64,000 nt of DNA from Patiria pectinifera (taxonomy: Eukaryota; Echinodermata; Asteroidea; Valvatida; Asterinidae), in contig CM057150.1 in NCBI GenBank assembly GCA_029964075.1, positions 3,139,717-3,203,716 of the forward strand. The letters run 5' to 3'. The notes beneath the pieces were generated by a model that saw only the letters and a program-made list of their open reading frames with translations, had not been told where the DNA came from and searched no databases. Made by a program: the position numbers and the translations under genes. Shown piece after piece: positions 1 through 13,100 of this stretch (position 1 is its first letter; each line of letters opens with the position of its first letter).

Positions 1-866
1 CAGGAAAGGGAGATAGGTAGAGGGTTTGGGGTCAAAATGTTGAAATTAAAGAGAAATACAAATGCAAAAAGATAAAATATAAATAAATTTATAAATAAAT
101 GAATTAAAACTTTGTTCATAGAATGGGAAATGTTGTAGTTGGTTTGGCAGTTAACTGTCAATGTTCAATGTTATAGTATTCATCTAAAAAAATCAGCTTC
201 AAAAGTTGGATGCCATTTCCTACAGATACAGCATTTTATGCCATCCTGCTCTAGGATCATTTGCATTCATCAGAAAAGTAACCTACCAAAATATTACCAA
301 AAACCTCACTTGGATTAAAGATTGTACAGGTACCAAACACCCTGTGAAATTATTCCGTCCGGCTTGCTATCTGAAGAAATCAAGAAATGTGCATGGTATC
401 TAATTATCAGTCAATTGACTGGACTGGAATAGAGTACACTGTAGAGAAAGTCATGTTTCATATTAAAGTTGTGTATAGTTTTTCACAGTTCTCTTGAAAA
501 TTGTAGTATCCACCGAGCTGAAACTTCAAGAGGTTGTGTTTCAAACATTCTTTTTGGGGTTTTGAGTGGTGTTATTATTGGAAACGAACAAAATGATCCT
601 TCATGTATATTCCATCGAAACAAATGAAAAAAAAAAAAGAATGATAACACATTTGTATGAGCTCAATAGGATTTGGGATTGAGTATGGCTAAACCAGTTG
701 GGACAAGCTATTTTTTCACTGACTGACTATAAGCCATTGTGCTAAGGAAAAAATGTCCTGAATGAAAATTTTCAAATGCAGCTCAACTAGTGTTGTTGCT
801 CAAAGTCTAATGCTGGAGAAAGCAGATTTCACACCTCACCAACTGATTTCACCTTGCGACTAACAG
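1..866. other. intron or 5' flank, no coding exon seen
   Basis: This stretch lies before the first recognisable exon and is AT-rich. Bases about 246-612 are a decayed copy of a dispersed element that recurs at 20528-20936, 38088-38640 and 40948-41773; they share the GGATCATTTGC end and the palindrome GTCAATTGAC. The open frame at 206-403 is part of that element and is not supported as coding. Confidence 0.6.
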
Positions 867-1170
867 GTACAGCAGTGCACAGACTGCCCCGGTGGCTACA
901 ACTGTCCCGACAACGCGGCCACTTCCTACAGCCACCTCTGCGACGAGGGCTACTGGTGCGACTCGGGTGTGGACCGCGCCAACCCAAACAACCCCTCGGA
1001 GAACGAGACCTACCCAGCGACCTGCCCGATCCTTGGGGGTCACACGGGGGTCGGTGGGGTGTGCCCGAGGGGCTACCGGTGCCCCGTGGGGACCGTGCTG
1101 CCGATTGGCTGTGAGGCTGGAGAATACCAGGACCAGGAGGGACAAGGGAGCTGCAAAGTGTGCCCTGAAG
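867..1170 (+). CDS. exon 1 (internal), Cys-rich repeats
   Basis: The frame reads CTDCPGGYNCPD, CDEGYWC, CPRGYRCP and CKVCPEG, which are GCC-type modules. The 3' end is a strong donor (GAAG|GTAAGC) in phase 1. The acceptor is phase 0 and ambiguous: after the AG at 866, or after AG at 872 or 875, all in frame. Because it opens mid-repeat after an AG, the gene must continue to the left. Intron 1 (253 nt) holds nothing notable. Confidence 0.7.
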
Positions 1171-4100
1171 GTAAGCGGGAATTCACTTCCTTTTGCCAAT
1201 TCATGTAAAAGCTCTGCTAAGCTCGCAAGGTTTGGTTAACTCCCTAGGCTGGCAATATTTAAATATTTGCTTGCAGTGACTTGAGTCGAGTCAGTTACCC
1301 GTTGGGACTCAAGTCTTGGCATTATTGCATTAGACCATTTCCCTTAAAATCCTGTTTTCCCTTTAAATCGTTCAATAAAAAACCAAATTTTTCTTTTAAA
1401 GTTCTTACCAATTTTTTTCCCAGGCTTCTTCTGTCTGGCCAATTCCACTGACTTCGTTGACAATATCTGCCCGACCGGCCACTACTGTCCCAACGGCACC
1501 ACCCTGTCCAACGAGTTCCCCTGCCCGCCGGGGACGTTCAATGACAAACCCCAAGAGATTGATGACGGGGCCTGCGTAGCGTGTACGGCCGGATCCTACT
1601 GCATGGGAACAGGCAATGACGCACCCACGTCCAACTGCAGGTACAGATTCTTAAATATGAAATAGGGCAATTCCAAGCTTACTCATGTTACATTTTTGAT
1701 GTACTCTTAAGATTCCTAGGGCTGTGATTACCTTACTGAAAAGGTTTAATAACTGTTATCCCCATGGTAGATAGAGTAGACCTAGACCTACCTAAGCACC
1801 AAAGATGACATCCAGAAAAATGTGTTATGTATGATAAACAAGACGCACAAAATCGGTTACTCATGTTACATTTTCGTAACGTGAGTAACCGATTTTGTGC
1901 GTCTGTTATTTTCAACTAATTAATTCTGATAGAGAGTTTGAATTAATAAGAGTTCTTTATTAAAAACAAAGGACTTGCCCTGCAAAAGTGAGCATGCATA
2001 ATACACAGTGAATTTTGTCGGTTTTTAAAGGTTTCATTAATTTACATAAGCCATTAGCACATAAGAATTTACACACTGTATTTTGTATGTAATAACGTTT
2101 TGGTGATGTACCACTTTATACAAACTTACGGGTTGCTTCAGACACATAGTTGAAACCAACTTATGGAACAGCTGGAAAGTACTACCAACGGTCTGGGCTT
2201 TAGTGTGTGCATTGCAACATTGACCAATGAAAGAGTGTATTGAGCTCATAAATATGTATTGGCTCATAAATATGCATGAGATGTAATAATGTCTCTCCTC
2301 TCCCCACAGTGATGGGTGGTATTGCATCCAAGGCGCCTCTAGTTCAACCCCAACAGACCCATCCATCGGGGGTCGGTGTGACCCAGGGGAGTACTGCCCA
2401 GGGGGCATTGAGAACCCCATCCCTTGTGACCCTGGGTACTACTGTGAGAGGGCGGGGCTAGCCGCGCCTCATCTGGAATGCTCACAGGGTAAGTGAGAAA
2501 AAAAATTGTCACGTGCCGTCAGGCCGGTGTTTATCTTCGGTATCAGTAGGGTGAAAAGACTGAGAATATTTCTATTCCCCCTGGATGGGATGCCGGTCTA
2601 TTTCTGGTTACTCCCTAGCTAATGCCAGTACCCGTTTGCACTCCTGTGTGGAGAGAGGCAAGTGGGGGTAGAGTGGCTTGCCCAAGGACACAACATACGA
2701 CCAGCAGCTGGATTCAAACCCCTGACACTCTGATCATGAGTCACGAACCCTAGCCATTAGTGCACACTTCCCCTTAACACAGTGAGAAGAGAATACATAA
2801 ATAAATAAATGGTAAATTGTTATTTTCCTAACAATGCAAAAGTTATTTACTCTTGATTGATTATCTTAATTTAGGTTACTACTGCACCCTGGGGGCCTCC
2901 ATCAGCAACCCCACCGACAACGTCACAGGCAACGTCTGCCCCCAGGGCCACTACTGCCCTGTAGGTTCCTGGGAGCCCACCCCCTGCCTGATCGGTTACT
3001 ACCTCGACGCCACGGAGCAAAGCGCCAACACCAGCTGCAAGATCTGCACCAAGGGGATGTACTGCCATCGGGAGGGTCTCCCCACCCCAACAGCTACCTG
3101 CCAGAGAGGCTTCTACTGCCCTGAAGGTCAGGTCACAGCCACCCCCGCCGACTACACCTGCCCCCAGGGTTACTTCTGTGGGGAAGGGTATGGCGATCCT
3201 GAACCCTGCCCGTCCGGGACCTACCAGGACACATTGGGACGGTGGGACTGCAAGACCTGCCCGGCGGGGCATTACTGTAACGCCACCATCGGGCCCGTGG
3301 TGTGGTACGGTTCCTATGTCTGCCCAAGTGGTTATTACTGCCCAAATGGGACAACGTACGCAGAGGAGTTCACCTGCCCTTACGGCACATTCAACAATCT
3401 GACAGGTAGGCTATTCCGTTTAACTCACTCTAACATTTCTGTAACCCTTTTAGTTGTATCTCGAAATACTTAGAAGTGTAATTTCTGTTATCTATCTTTG
3501 TTAATATTAAATTGTCTATCTGTCCTTGCGATGGATTACAATCTATGCTTTTTGGAGAGTGTTGTAGTCAAATCCATCACATGTCCAGTCACAATGAAAT
3601 CACAAGTCCAGTCACAAGTAACTGTGGATGAACATTAACAGAGACATGATTTTTATCACAATTTATTTGAGTAGCTTGCGATTTGACTTGGGACTGGATG
3701 ACTTGTGGTGGACTTGCGAGGACTTGTGAAAGCCTTGACTTGTTTATTTGATTTTTACCGTGAAAGAAGAAATAAATGTATCAAATTGAAATAAACATGT
3801 GATACCACAGTTTAGATTTGCATTTAATCAAGGCAGTGATTCGCCTGCCCTTTTTTTCCAGGTTTGACAGACCAATCAAACACCTCAGATAAATATTTGA
3901 AATTGATTTAATTGAATGTTTATCAAAGAATGGACCAAAGTGTCGGTGAAAGATTTATTCAATTAGGCCAGAGATGGAGCATAATGGCGATCCAGAGCAG
4001 CCAACCTCCGGTTTCAAGAAGTTACTAGATAGATAGATTGATCAATAAATCATGTGAAATTGGGCCATTTCTTTCCTTAGGATTAATGAGTGAACCTGCC

Positions 4101-7100
4101 TGCACACCGTGCCTGCCAGGGATGGCTTGTGATGAGCCAGGCCTGGTCTATCCCAACAGGCCATGCGAGGCTGGGTACTACTGCAGAAAGGGTGCCAACA
4201 TCACCACGCCCACTGATGGTATGAATATGCATGCTCAAGGCTCTCTCTTACTATAGAGTACCAAAGTGTGATATCAGCTGTCATTGTTCTGGTTCACCCT
4301 GGTTTGCGCGCTGATGTCTTCACACACTTAAGCTGTGCGCGTGGAATAGAATACGACGCGCGCTGCGGTACTCTATTACCTATGATAATCGTGCCATTAA
4401 AAGCAAAATCAACGCTGCCACTTCTCCAAAAATGATTTTTGGGAATTTTGGAAGTTTTGTTCCGTTGCTGCTGCCTGTAATAGTACATAAAGAAATGTTT
4501 ATGAGTGCAATGGTGAGAACAATTTAATGAGGAGACCGATTTAAATGATTTTTCCGTTGCATTAATTGTTATATACAAAGCCTTAACACCAGTAATGTAG
4601 AATGAAATCTTCTATTTTTGCAGTGCGTCCAGGCCGTGGGTTTGGACAAATAGTGACATGTGACCAACGACCCACCAATCAGATAACGGGGGAATTCATT
4701 CAAAAGTTCTATCAAATCATTCCTCAAACAAATTTCTACCATTTTCATTAAAAAGATGTTGTCTAGGATTTTTTTAGCATGAAGTGTCTTGATTTGTTCA
4801 TCATGATTTTTTTTTATTTGTCAATTCCTTTATTAAAATCAGGCATGCAACGTTTCCTCAGATTGGCTGATTTCCTCGTTTTTCACTTCACACTTATGCC
4901 ATTAAAAATATTGAAAAACAATGTGTAATAATAAGCTTGGAATGTCCTCTTTGGTTTTGTTACTTCCCAGTTGCATGTCTGTAATATTCATTTATTCATA
5001 AAGGTTATTTCATCAATGAATATTCTGCTGGTTATTGAGGGTACTAATGAACCACACGAACTCATGAATTATTCATCATTCATTATCATTATTCATAAGT
5101 TATTCATAAATTCACCAGGCCCAATGAACGACGAATGCCCTGCTGGTTATTACTGCATGGAGGGTACTGTGGAACCAGACGCCTGCCCAGAGGGGATGTT
5201 CAGCCCGGCCACCAAGCTGAAGATGGTAGAGGAATGCCTCAATTGCACGGCTGGCTACTTCTGCAATTCCACTGGTATGAAATGACACATAGGTTTTTAT
5301 CAAACTCAGGTTTTGTTATCCACTTTGGCTTCACCTCTGGCATTAGAAACCAAACAGATATTTTCTACTTTAGCCTCATATCAAAGGACTGGATGTTCCT
5401 GCAGCCGAATTCTCAAATCACTGCGTGGCTTACATCGTGGGTAGGATTAACGCAACAAAGTTGTCACACAGCTGAGCAATAAACCTGCAATCAATTCCAC
5501 AAAATTTGGTGTAGCTGTGCAACCGTTTACAGTAAATAATTTGAACTTTTTGGACAAGGATAACAGCTTTTTTGATGTCTGAAACAATCGTTGAATCACC
5601 TTCGTCTGCTACTTTGGAAACAAGTTTGTCTGACACTCGTCGGAAATATGAACAAAATATGGACAAAATAGAAAATCCTTTGAAACCAAAGCTGTATCAA
5701 TCCTGATAAGTTGGACACTAATGGGGCCCACAACAATCATGATTAGTCAGTAAATTATTCCATTATCAGTCGCTATGCCATAACTTAGAATGCCATGGTC
5801 CGTAGAATGCCATGGTCTGTAGAATGCCATGGTCCAGTGGTTACGGTGTTCGACTCATGTACCATGGTATGTGGGTTCGGCAAGACACTTAACTACAATT
5901 GCCTCTCTCCACCCAGGAGTATGAATGGGTACCTGTGAGGGTAGAGGACCAAATTGTGCGCTGATAAAATTTGGCTGCCGCGTGGTCTCGTGATGACCTG
6001 ATGTACAGGGGAATAAGTATAAAGTATTTTGAAGTTTACTGCAGTCATCTTGGGATTTTGAAACTGTGCATTGAAGAATTGGAAAGTGTGATCTGATATT
6101 ACTCCTCTTTTTCGTACCGCAGCTCAAACTGAAGTCAGCGGACCCTGCCTGCCCCGCTTCTACTGCAATGAGTCCTCGACCCGCCCAGACCAGACCATTT
6201 GTCCAGAGGGGTACTACTGCGAGGGGACCACATTCAACCCTGACCCGTGCCCCAGTGGAACATTCTCCAATGTAACTGGTCTGGCCGTAGCGTCCGAATG
6301 CCTGGATTGCACGGCTGGCTTCTACTGCGAAGGAACTGGTAAATTTGTCCCAAAAAGCATCTTTCTCATTATTGTAAATTGTTTTGCAGTTGTTAACAGT
6401 GACCTGAAATATATAATTTTTGATGTTTTAGGTCTGGATTTTCCAGCGTCGAGAAAGATTTTGGGAAATATTACTCATCAGACCCTGTTTCAATGTATCG
6501 TTTGTTGTTGACTTAAAACATATACCAAGCTTTTGTAAGCAATACTGTCACATTTAATGGGTCAAAATACGGAATGATTTTGGTTTGAAGTTACTAGAAC
6601 AATAACAACTTTCCATTTCTCTCTGAAAAGAAATTCAGAAAACCTTTTCATTTCTGTCAATTTTCTTATTGTACTTCTGTGCACTTATAGAGGTCATGGA
6701 AGTTACCAGAGATACATGTACATTTCGCATATTGTGTGCAAAACACAAATACCACAAAAAAATAAACCAATCAAAATAACAAATCCATATTTCTACCCTC
6801 TTTGCAGCCAATACGGAGGTGACGGGTCCCTGTGATCCTGGCTACTATTGCCCCCCTAGGTCCGACGCACCCACCCAGGTGATTTGCCCAGAGGGGAAAC
6901 ACTGCCCTCAACAGAGCGCTGAACCCCAGGACTGCCCGGCTGGCACCTATGTGGACTACGAGGGCGCTGCTGAGTGCTCCATCTGCCCAGAAGGTAAGTA
7001 CGAAATCTTGGTTTCTTCTCTAGCATCGGCGCCAGACTTTGGATTCATGATTTAAATTCCTTGACTTGACAGATGCCAGTACAAGCAGTGGTCAATTTTC

Positions 7101-10100
7101 TGCTGTAGAGACACCAAACTTTGTCACTCATGGGCAATGATTGCTGCACTTTTATTGGGTTTTAATGTGGTAGGATTCTTAAGAAACTTTGACTGGAGAC
7201 AGAGACATAGCTGAAGATGAGGCCAGAGTTTCATAAATGCCTGTGTAATTGTAAGCCATGGCCAAATAATTCAGAGATTGCCTTATGTTACGACTATCTC
7301 TTCCCCAGGATATTACTGCATCCCTGAATTGGTCGTGGAGGGCGATGGCTCAACAAGCTACCATCGCTGCCCACGGGGGTTCTACTGTCCCAACGGCACT
7401 GGGCACGACCACCAGCCCTGCCCGGCCGGCACCTACGGCCAATCAGACGGCCTAGCCGCCGCCGTGGAGTGCACTCCCTGCGATGCCGGCATGTACTGCC
7501 AAAATGTGAACCTGACGGCGCCCTCGGCGGAGTGCGACGCAGGCTTCTACTGCGTGTCTGGGGTAGACAAGCCCGATCCTGTCATGTTGGGCGGGGACCA
7601 GTGCCCGACGGGTACCGTGCATCCGATCATCGGTGATGTGTGCCCGAAAGGCCACTTCTGTGAACAGGGGTCTGAATACCCTACTGGTAAGGGACAACCA
7701 CTTATTTGTTTGGTTATTATTCAATATTTTTATTTTTTTTAATTAAAAGAGTATTTGATTAGGAATATAGTTGTTTTTAATTCAGCTTTCAATGCTTCTT
7801 GTACTGTGCATTGAAACCAAACCTAGTGAAAAAACTGTCGTTTGCATTTATGTCTTGGGATTCAAATGCATTTAAACTCTGGTATCTTTGCAGTAATTCC
7901 ACAGTAAATAACTTCTCTCCTTAGGGTTAGCACTAAATGTTCACACTATCCAAAATCTCTATGTTCGACCTGGGTCTAATACGGAGAGAACCCCTTTCAC
8001 ACCAGCAAGAATTCAGCTCGGCTTCTACATGGGTCCGGTGCTCTACATGGGTAATATTCAGCCCTGGTCAGGACCAGGGTCAAGAGGCTGTTACCTGGTA
8101 AAAAAGTCCAATATCACTAGCTGACTCAAGTACAGGCTGATGTAAGTTTGAACATTATGCCTTGCCTACCTGTTTACGTTAGGGCTGGTTCTGCTCACGG
8201 TGGACCCATGTTGATTTCAACCAGGCTAGGTGAGGGGATAGTGTAAAATCCGCTAGCCTGTATTCAGATTAGAAAAAGGATTCAAACCATTTCATCAAGC
8301 TTTTCCCTCTCCCCAGGTTGCGAGGCCGGCACTTACCAAGACCAAGTCCAGCAGTCCTCCTGCCTGCCCTGCCCAGAGAGCTACTACTGCTACCTCAACA
8401 CCACAGACTACACCCCCAACGACTGCCCCACGGGCTACTACTGCCCTCTCAACACCCCGGACCCGTACGCCTACCCCTGCCCGCCAGGAACCTTCAACAA
8501 TCTGACCCTGCAGAAGGGCCCCGAGGCCTGTGTGGCTTGCACCCCGGGGTGGTACTGCGAGGGTTACGGGAACAGCAACCCCACGGCGCAGTGCAGCCCT
8601 GGCTTCTACTGCTCGGGAGGCGCCAACGAAACTATGGTAAGTTGGAGGATCCATACCTTTTGTTACGTTGGTAACAAAAGGAGTTACTTGTGACGTGTGA
8701 TCAGGAAGAATTGTCATAAGTTACAGGGTCCATCTCAATTCATTTTCGGGACGAGTTCTGGACAAGGTGCGGGTAGAATCATTCACTTTGTCTGGAAGAA
8801 GCTCTGCATTTGTCACTGCCGTGTTCAGAGGAAATTGTCATCAGCAACTGCTTGACTCTCCAATACTGGTAACTTCATTGGGACAAAGATTGTGGGAAAG
8901 TTGTTCAGAATCCCGCAACTTATATCCGATAAAATGTCCGCAACTTGTCTCGAAATCACTCCAGATATTAATTGAGGCGAAGTTTAATGCTGACGTGCAA
9001 CAGTAGATCAAACTGAATCATTGGCTGAATGAAAATAAATGAAAAGAGTGTTCGATTCATGTGAGAAACTAACAGTAAATAAGACCATGAAGATTTATTT
9101 GGGGAAGGGTAATCTTTTCTTTTACTTAAACAAATCACCCAATATTCAAGGTAGAGTACAAAATTGTGGACTATAGAAGGATTTATGACTCTAAAAGGTC
9201 TAGCCCATTAGCACCTCAACTACATTGTATTACACTGTATTAACTCAGAATTCCATAAAACTATACAGTTCTGGGGCAGTTTGGGGCTGTACAAGGAGTA
9301 ACAGGCATGTCAGTTTGGGTACTACTCAAGCTAATTGGTTGAAGCAACATCTGTAATGACACTAAAGTAGTAAGAATATAAGTCCTAAAGACTAATATTG
9401 CGGCATTTGGCCACATTTTATTTGAAAATCTGATATTAAAATCATCATATTTCAATATTTTAGAGATCTTAAGTTACAATTTGTAAAAACAGAAAGGAAA
9501 ACTATCATATGCTTTCATGAATATGTGCAAGGACTAATGGGTTATTTAAAACATTCTGAACTTTTTTATTTTCAGCCAATTATGAATGGTGGCGAGTGCC
9601 AACCAGGCGACTACTGCCCCGGCGGCTCAGCCCAGCCCCAGCCCTGTGACCCGGGCTGGCACTGCAACACCACGGGCCTCTCCACACCCTCGGGCCAGTG
9701 CAGCCCTGGCTTCTACTGCCCCGAGGGCTCCTCCAGTCCCGAGGAGCGGGAATGTCCGGTTGGCCGGTACTGCCCGTTGGAGACCAGCGTCCCTGTACCT
9801 TGCTCCAATGGCACTTATAACCCGGCCACAGGGCAGGACGGTCTGGAGGATTGCCTGCCTTGCCAGGCTGGGTTCTACTGTAATGAGATCGGGGCTTCAA
9901 CCACGAGCGGCGTATGCTTGGCTGGTAGGCTCTATCACTTCAAATAATTCAATTTTTGAGTACTAAAATTTCACGAAATTTTATGAAATATTTCTTTGGA
10001 TATTAGTAGACATGGGGTTTATGACGGCTGTAACAACTGTAGTTTGCAATTTGTGCAACTTCCACTTCTTGCAAGAAATGATTTAATAAAAAATCAGGAA

Positions 10101-13100
10101 ATGAAAACAAAAGAATAAATTATCTGCATGAACAACTTGCCGTCACCCTTTTTTTTCTTCATCTACAATATTCATTTCCCAATATCCAATAATAACAATT
10201 GATTTGAAATCGCCGATCCGAATATGGCAACAACTGAAATACTTTGTTGCAGCCATCAGTTGCACGTATTTTTAAACATCCACAGGCACATGTGTGTGTA
10301 ATTACCAGCCTTAACCAAGACGATTATGAACATAGCTTTCTTTTTTCTTCTGAATAGGCTACTACTGCCCCCCTGGTCAGAACACCCCTACCCCGGCAGA
10401 CTACCTGTGCCCGGCGGGCCACTTCTGCAAGGACAACTTCCCCAACCCTGAACGGTGCAACAACGGCACGTATCAAGATGAAATAGGGAAGTCCGACTGC
10501 CTGCCGTGTGAAGAAGGTGAAAAGATTGGCTCGGAGGAAAACGCTAGATGATTTGTCTGTGTATTTCTTTCTTTGTATCAGAATATCTGTATCAGAATCC
10601 GTGGTGTTGGGAGTCGTAAGTTTCATAAAGAAACATGACTGGATTAACTACTAGCGCTCTAACGGCATGATTTTTAAGGACCAAAATGTTGTTTGATGTG
10701 TCGTTTGGAATTGAGAGTGGAAACCTAACGATGTCTGAACCGGATGCCGTTTAAACACCACTCAGTGTTTAAATGGGGGTGCTTAAAACTGGTCACGAGA
10801 CTCTGCACTCCGTGCCACATGCATGCAGTACATGCTGCTTGAGAACCGCTGATATTATCTCTATATAAGGTGATGTTGAGCACACTGCACGTTCAACGTA
10901 CAGTGTTCCATGTGCAGCATAAAAACGGCCTCAACATGGAGTGAAATGGTAGAAGAAACCATGGGAGTTTGTCAACTTTTTTGCTTTTGTTTATGGTTTT
11001 TGATCTGTTAAGGGCCTGGTTAACAATGAAAACCCTTGCCTTTGGCTTGGGTCTTTTTCAGTGGCCAGGCCCCTAACTGGTTTTAAACCATATGTATAAT
11101 GTCCATCACATTATTATTCCCTTGTTAAACATGACATTCATGTCTTTTACACTAAAGGTTACTTCTGCGATAACACTGAGGCTGCTGTGGTCCACCTCAA
11201 CGCCTCGGACTGCCCGACCGGCTACTACTGCCCGTCGGGCACCCAGCGGGCCAACGAATACCCGTGCCCTGCGGGTACCTTCAGTAACCTGACCAACGCC
11301 GTCAACGAGAGTTGGTGCGAGCCCTGCCTAGCTGGCTTCTACTGTCTGCCGGGGTCCAGCGCATCGGAGTTGCCGTGCTATGCAGGGTAAGAGAAGGATA
11401 CAAACGGCAACAAGTTTTGCAGATTTGCAGCCAACGCCTCACAAATAATTAAGTCTCAAGTCAACGTACAAACTATTCTAGTGAACATTTATGGAGGAAT
11501 TTGTTTGTTGTTAATCATCCCTTGTGATTTGGCCTGTGATTGACTTGTGATGGATTGACTGCAGCTCTGATTTTACAACATTTTATAACAAAGTTCAGAA
11601 CTAGTCAGGCTGAAACATTCATCGAAAGTTTTGTTTTTAAAATTTCATTTAGTTGTGTAACCCATTAGTCCCGTCGTGTTACTCCCTGTATCACCCCAAA
11701 CCACCCTGCCTGTTACTCACTGTACTGCTTAAACCATCCTGCCTGTTACTCCTTGTACTGCCCAAAACAACCCACCTGTTACTCCCTGTACCCCCCCCCA
11801 CTACCTGCCTGTTACTCCCTGTACCGCCCCAAACCACACTGCCTGTTACTCCCAGTACCACCCCAAACCACCCTGCCTGTTAGTCCCTGTACCACCCCAA
11901 ACCATTCTGCCTGTTAATCCCTGTACCACCCCAAATTGCCCTGCCTGTTACTGCCAGTATTGCCCCAAACCACCTGCCTGTTACTCCCTATATTTCAAAC
12001 TGCCCTGCCTGTTGCTCCCTGTACCGTCCCAAACACTTTTCCATCCATGCTTCCAAGTATAATAAAATTGAGGTGTACATTTTTTTTGATTTCAGATACT
12101 ACTGTGAAGGGGGCGACGCAGTCCCCAACCCCAATAAATGTCCTGAGGGTAGCTACTGTGTGGATGGTAGCTACCAGCCTACCCCATGCCCGGCAGGGAC
12201 CATATCATCTGGGTTAGGCAACAAGAATGTTACAGACTGCGCACCCTGCGAAATCGGCCACTACTGCAACGTCAACAGCTCTCAAAATGGTAAGAAGCCG
12301 AGTTTTGTTACCGTACAAACCATCAAGTACACATATGTCATGCAGATTGTTTTGTATTTTGCTCAGCTAGAACTGGTCTGTCCTAGCTGATGATGAACCT
12401 CAAAATTGAAATGTGATTTGGTTTTTAGCGAAGTTGACTGGATCAACTTAAAAATCAAGATAAATTCACAGAGAGAGTCTTCCATTCCCTTATTCCTGTT
12501 TTCTGCTTTCTCTCAAAATATTTCATATTGAAAAAGAAATATAAACCAAAAATGATTTATTTTATTTATTTTAGGTTTGACACCTCCCTGCGACCCCGGC
12601 TACATCTGTACCGGGGGCTCGGACATCCCTGACCCCTCAGACGGCATCAGGGGTTACATCTGCCCTGTGGGTCACTACTGCGAGTCAGGAGCCCCCAGCG
12701 AGATACCCTGCAACAAGGGCACATACGCCCCACATATCGGTCTAGGGGCGTGCCTGCCATGCCCAGAAAGTAGGTTCCTTTGTCTCAGATTTTATGCATT
12801 CCGCGTCCTTTTGTATTATTTATCATGTAATTGGACAATATTTCACAAGCTGCGTTGACACGATTCTACCGCAACAGTTCAATTCAAATTTAGCAGCAAA
12901 CTTGTTTAAAGGAAGAGTTTATTCAGTCATTTTTCAGTGTCAAAGCACTACGCAAAGAATCCATTTCACAAGGAAGTAGGAAACGGAGTTCGTGTTACAA
13001 TCAATTTGTGTTTACTGAAATGGAACAACATCACAAGCACAATGCCATTTTAGGGAAAGATCAGACGAGATCTCCCATCCTGGGTGTCAGCAAATTCTGT

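Noticed and set aside
206-403. 65-codon open frame
   Set aside because: It overlaps a dispersed repeat whose other copies are not open.
2871-3272. Long minus-strand open frame (133 codons)
   Set aside because: It is antisense to Cys-rich exon 4. Few stops appear there because of the GC-rich repeat codons. The same applies to minus-strand frames at 849-1199, 7452-7724, 8295-8717 and 9580-9900.
11650-12217. Leu/Pro-rich open frames
   Set aside because: They lie in the C-rich minisatellite of intron 13.
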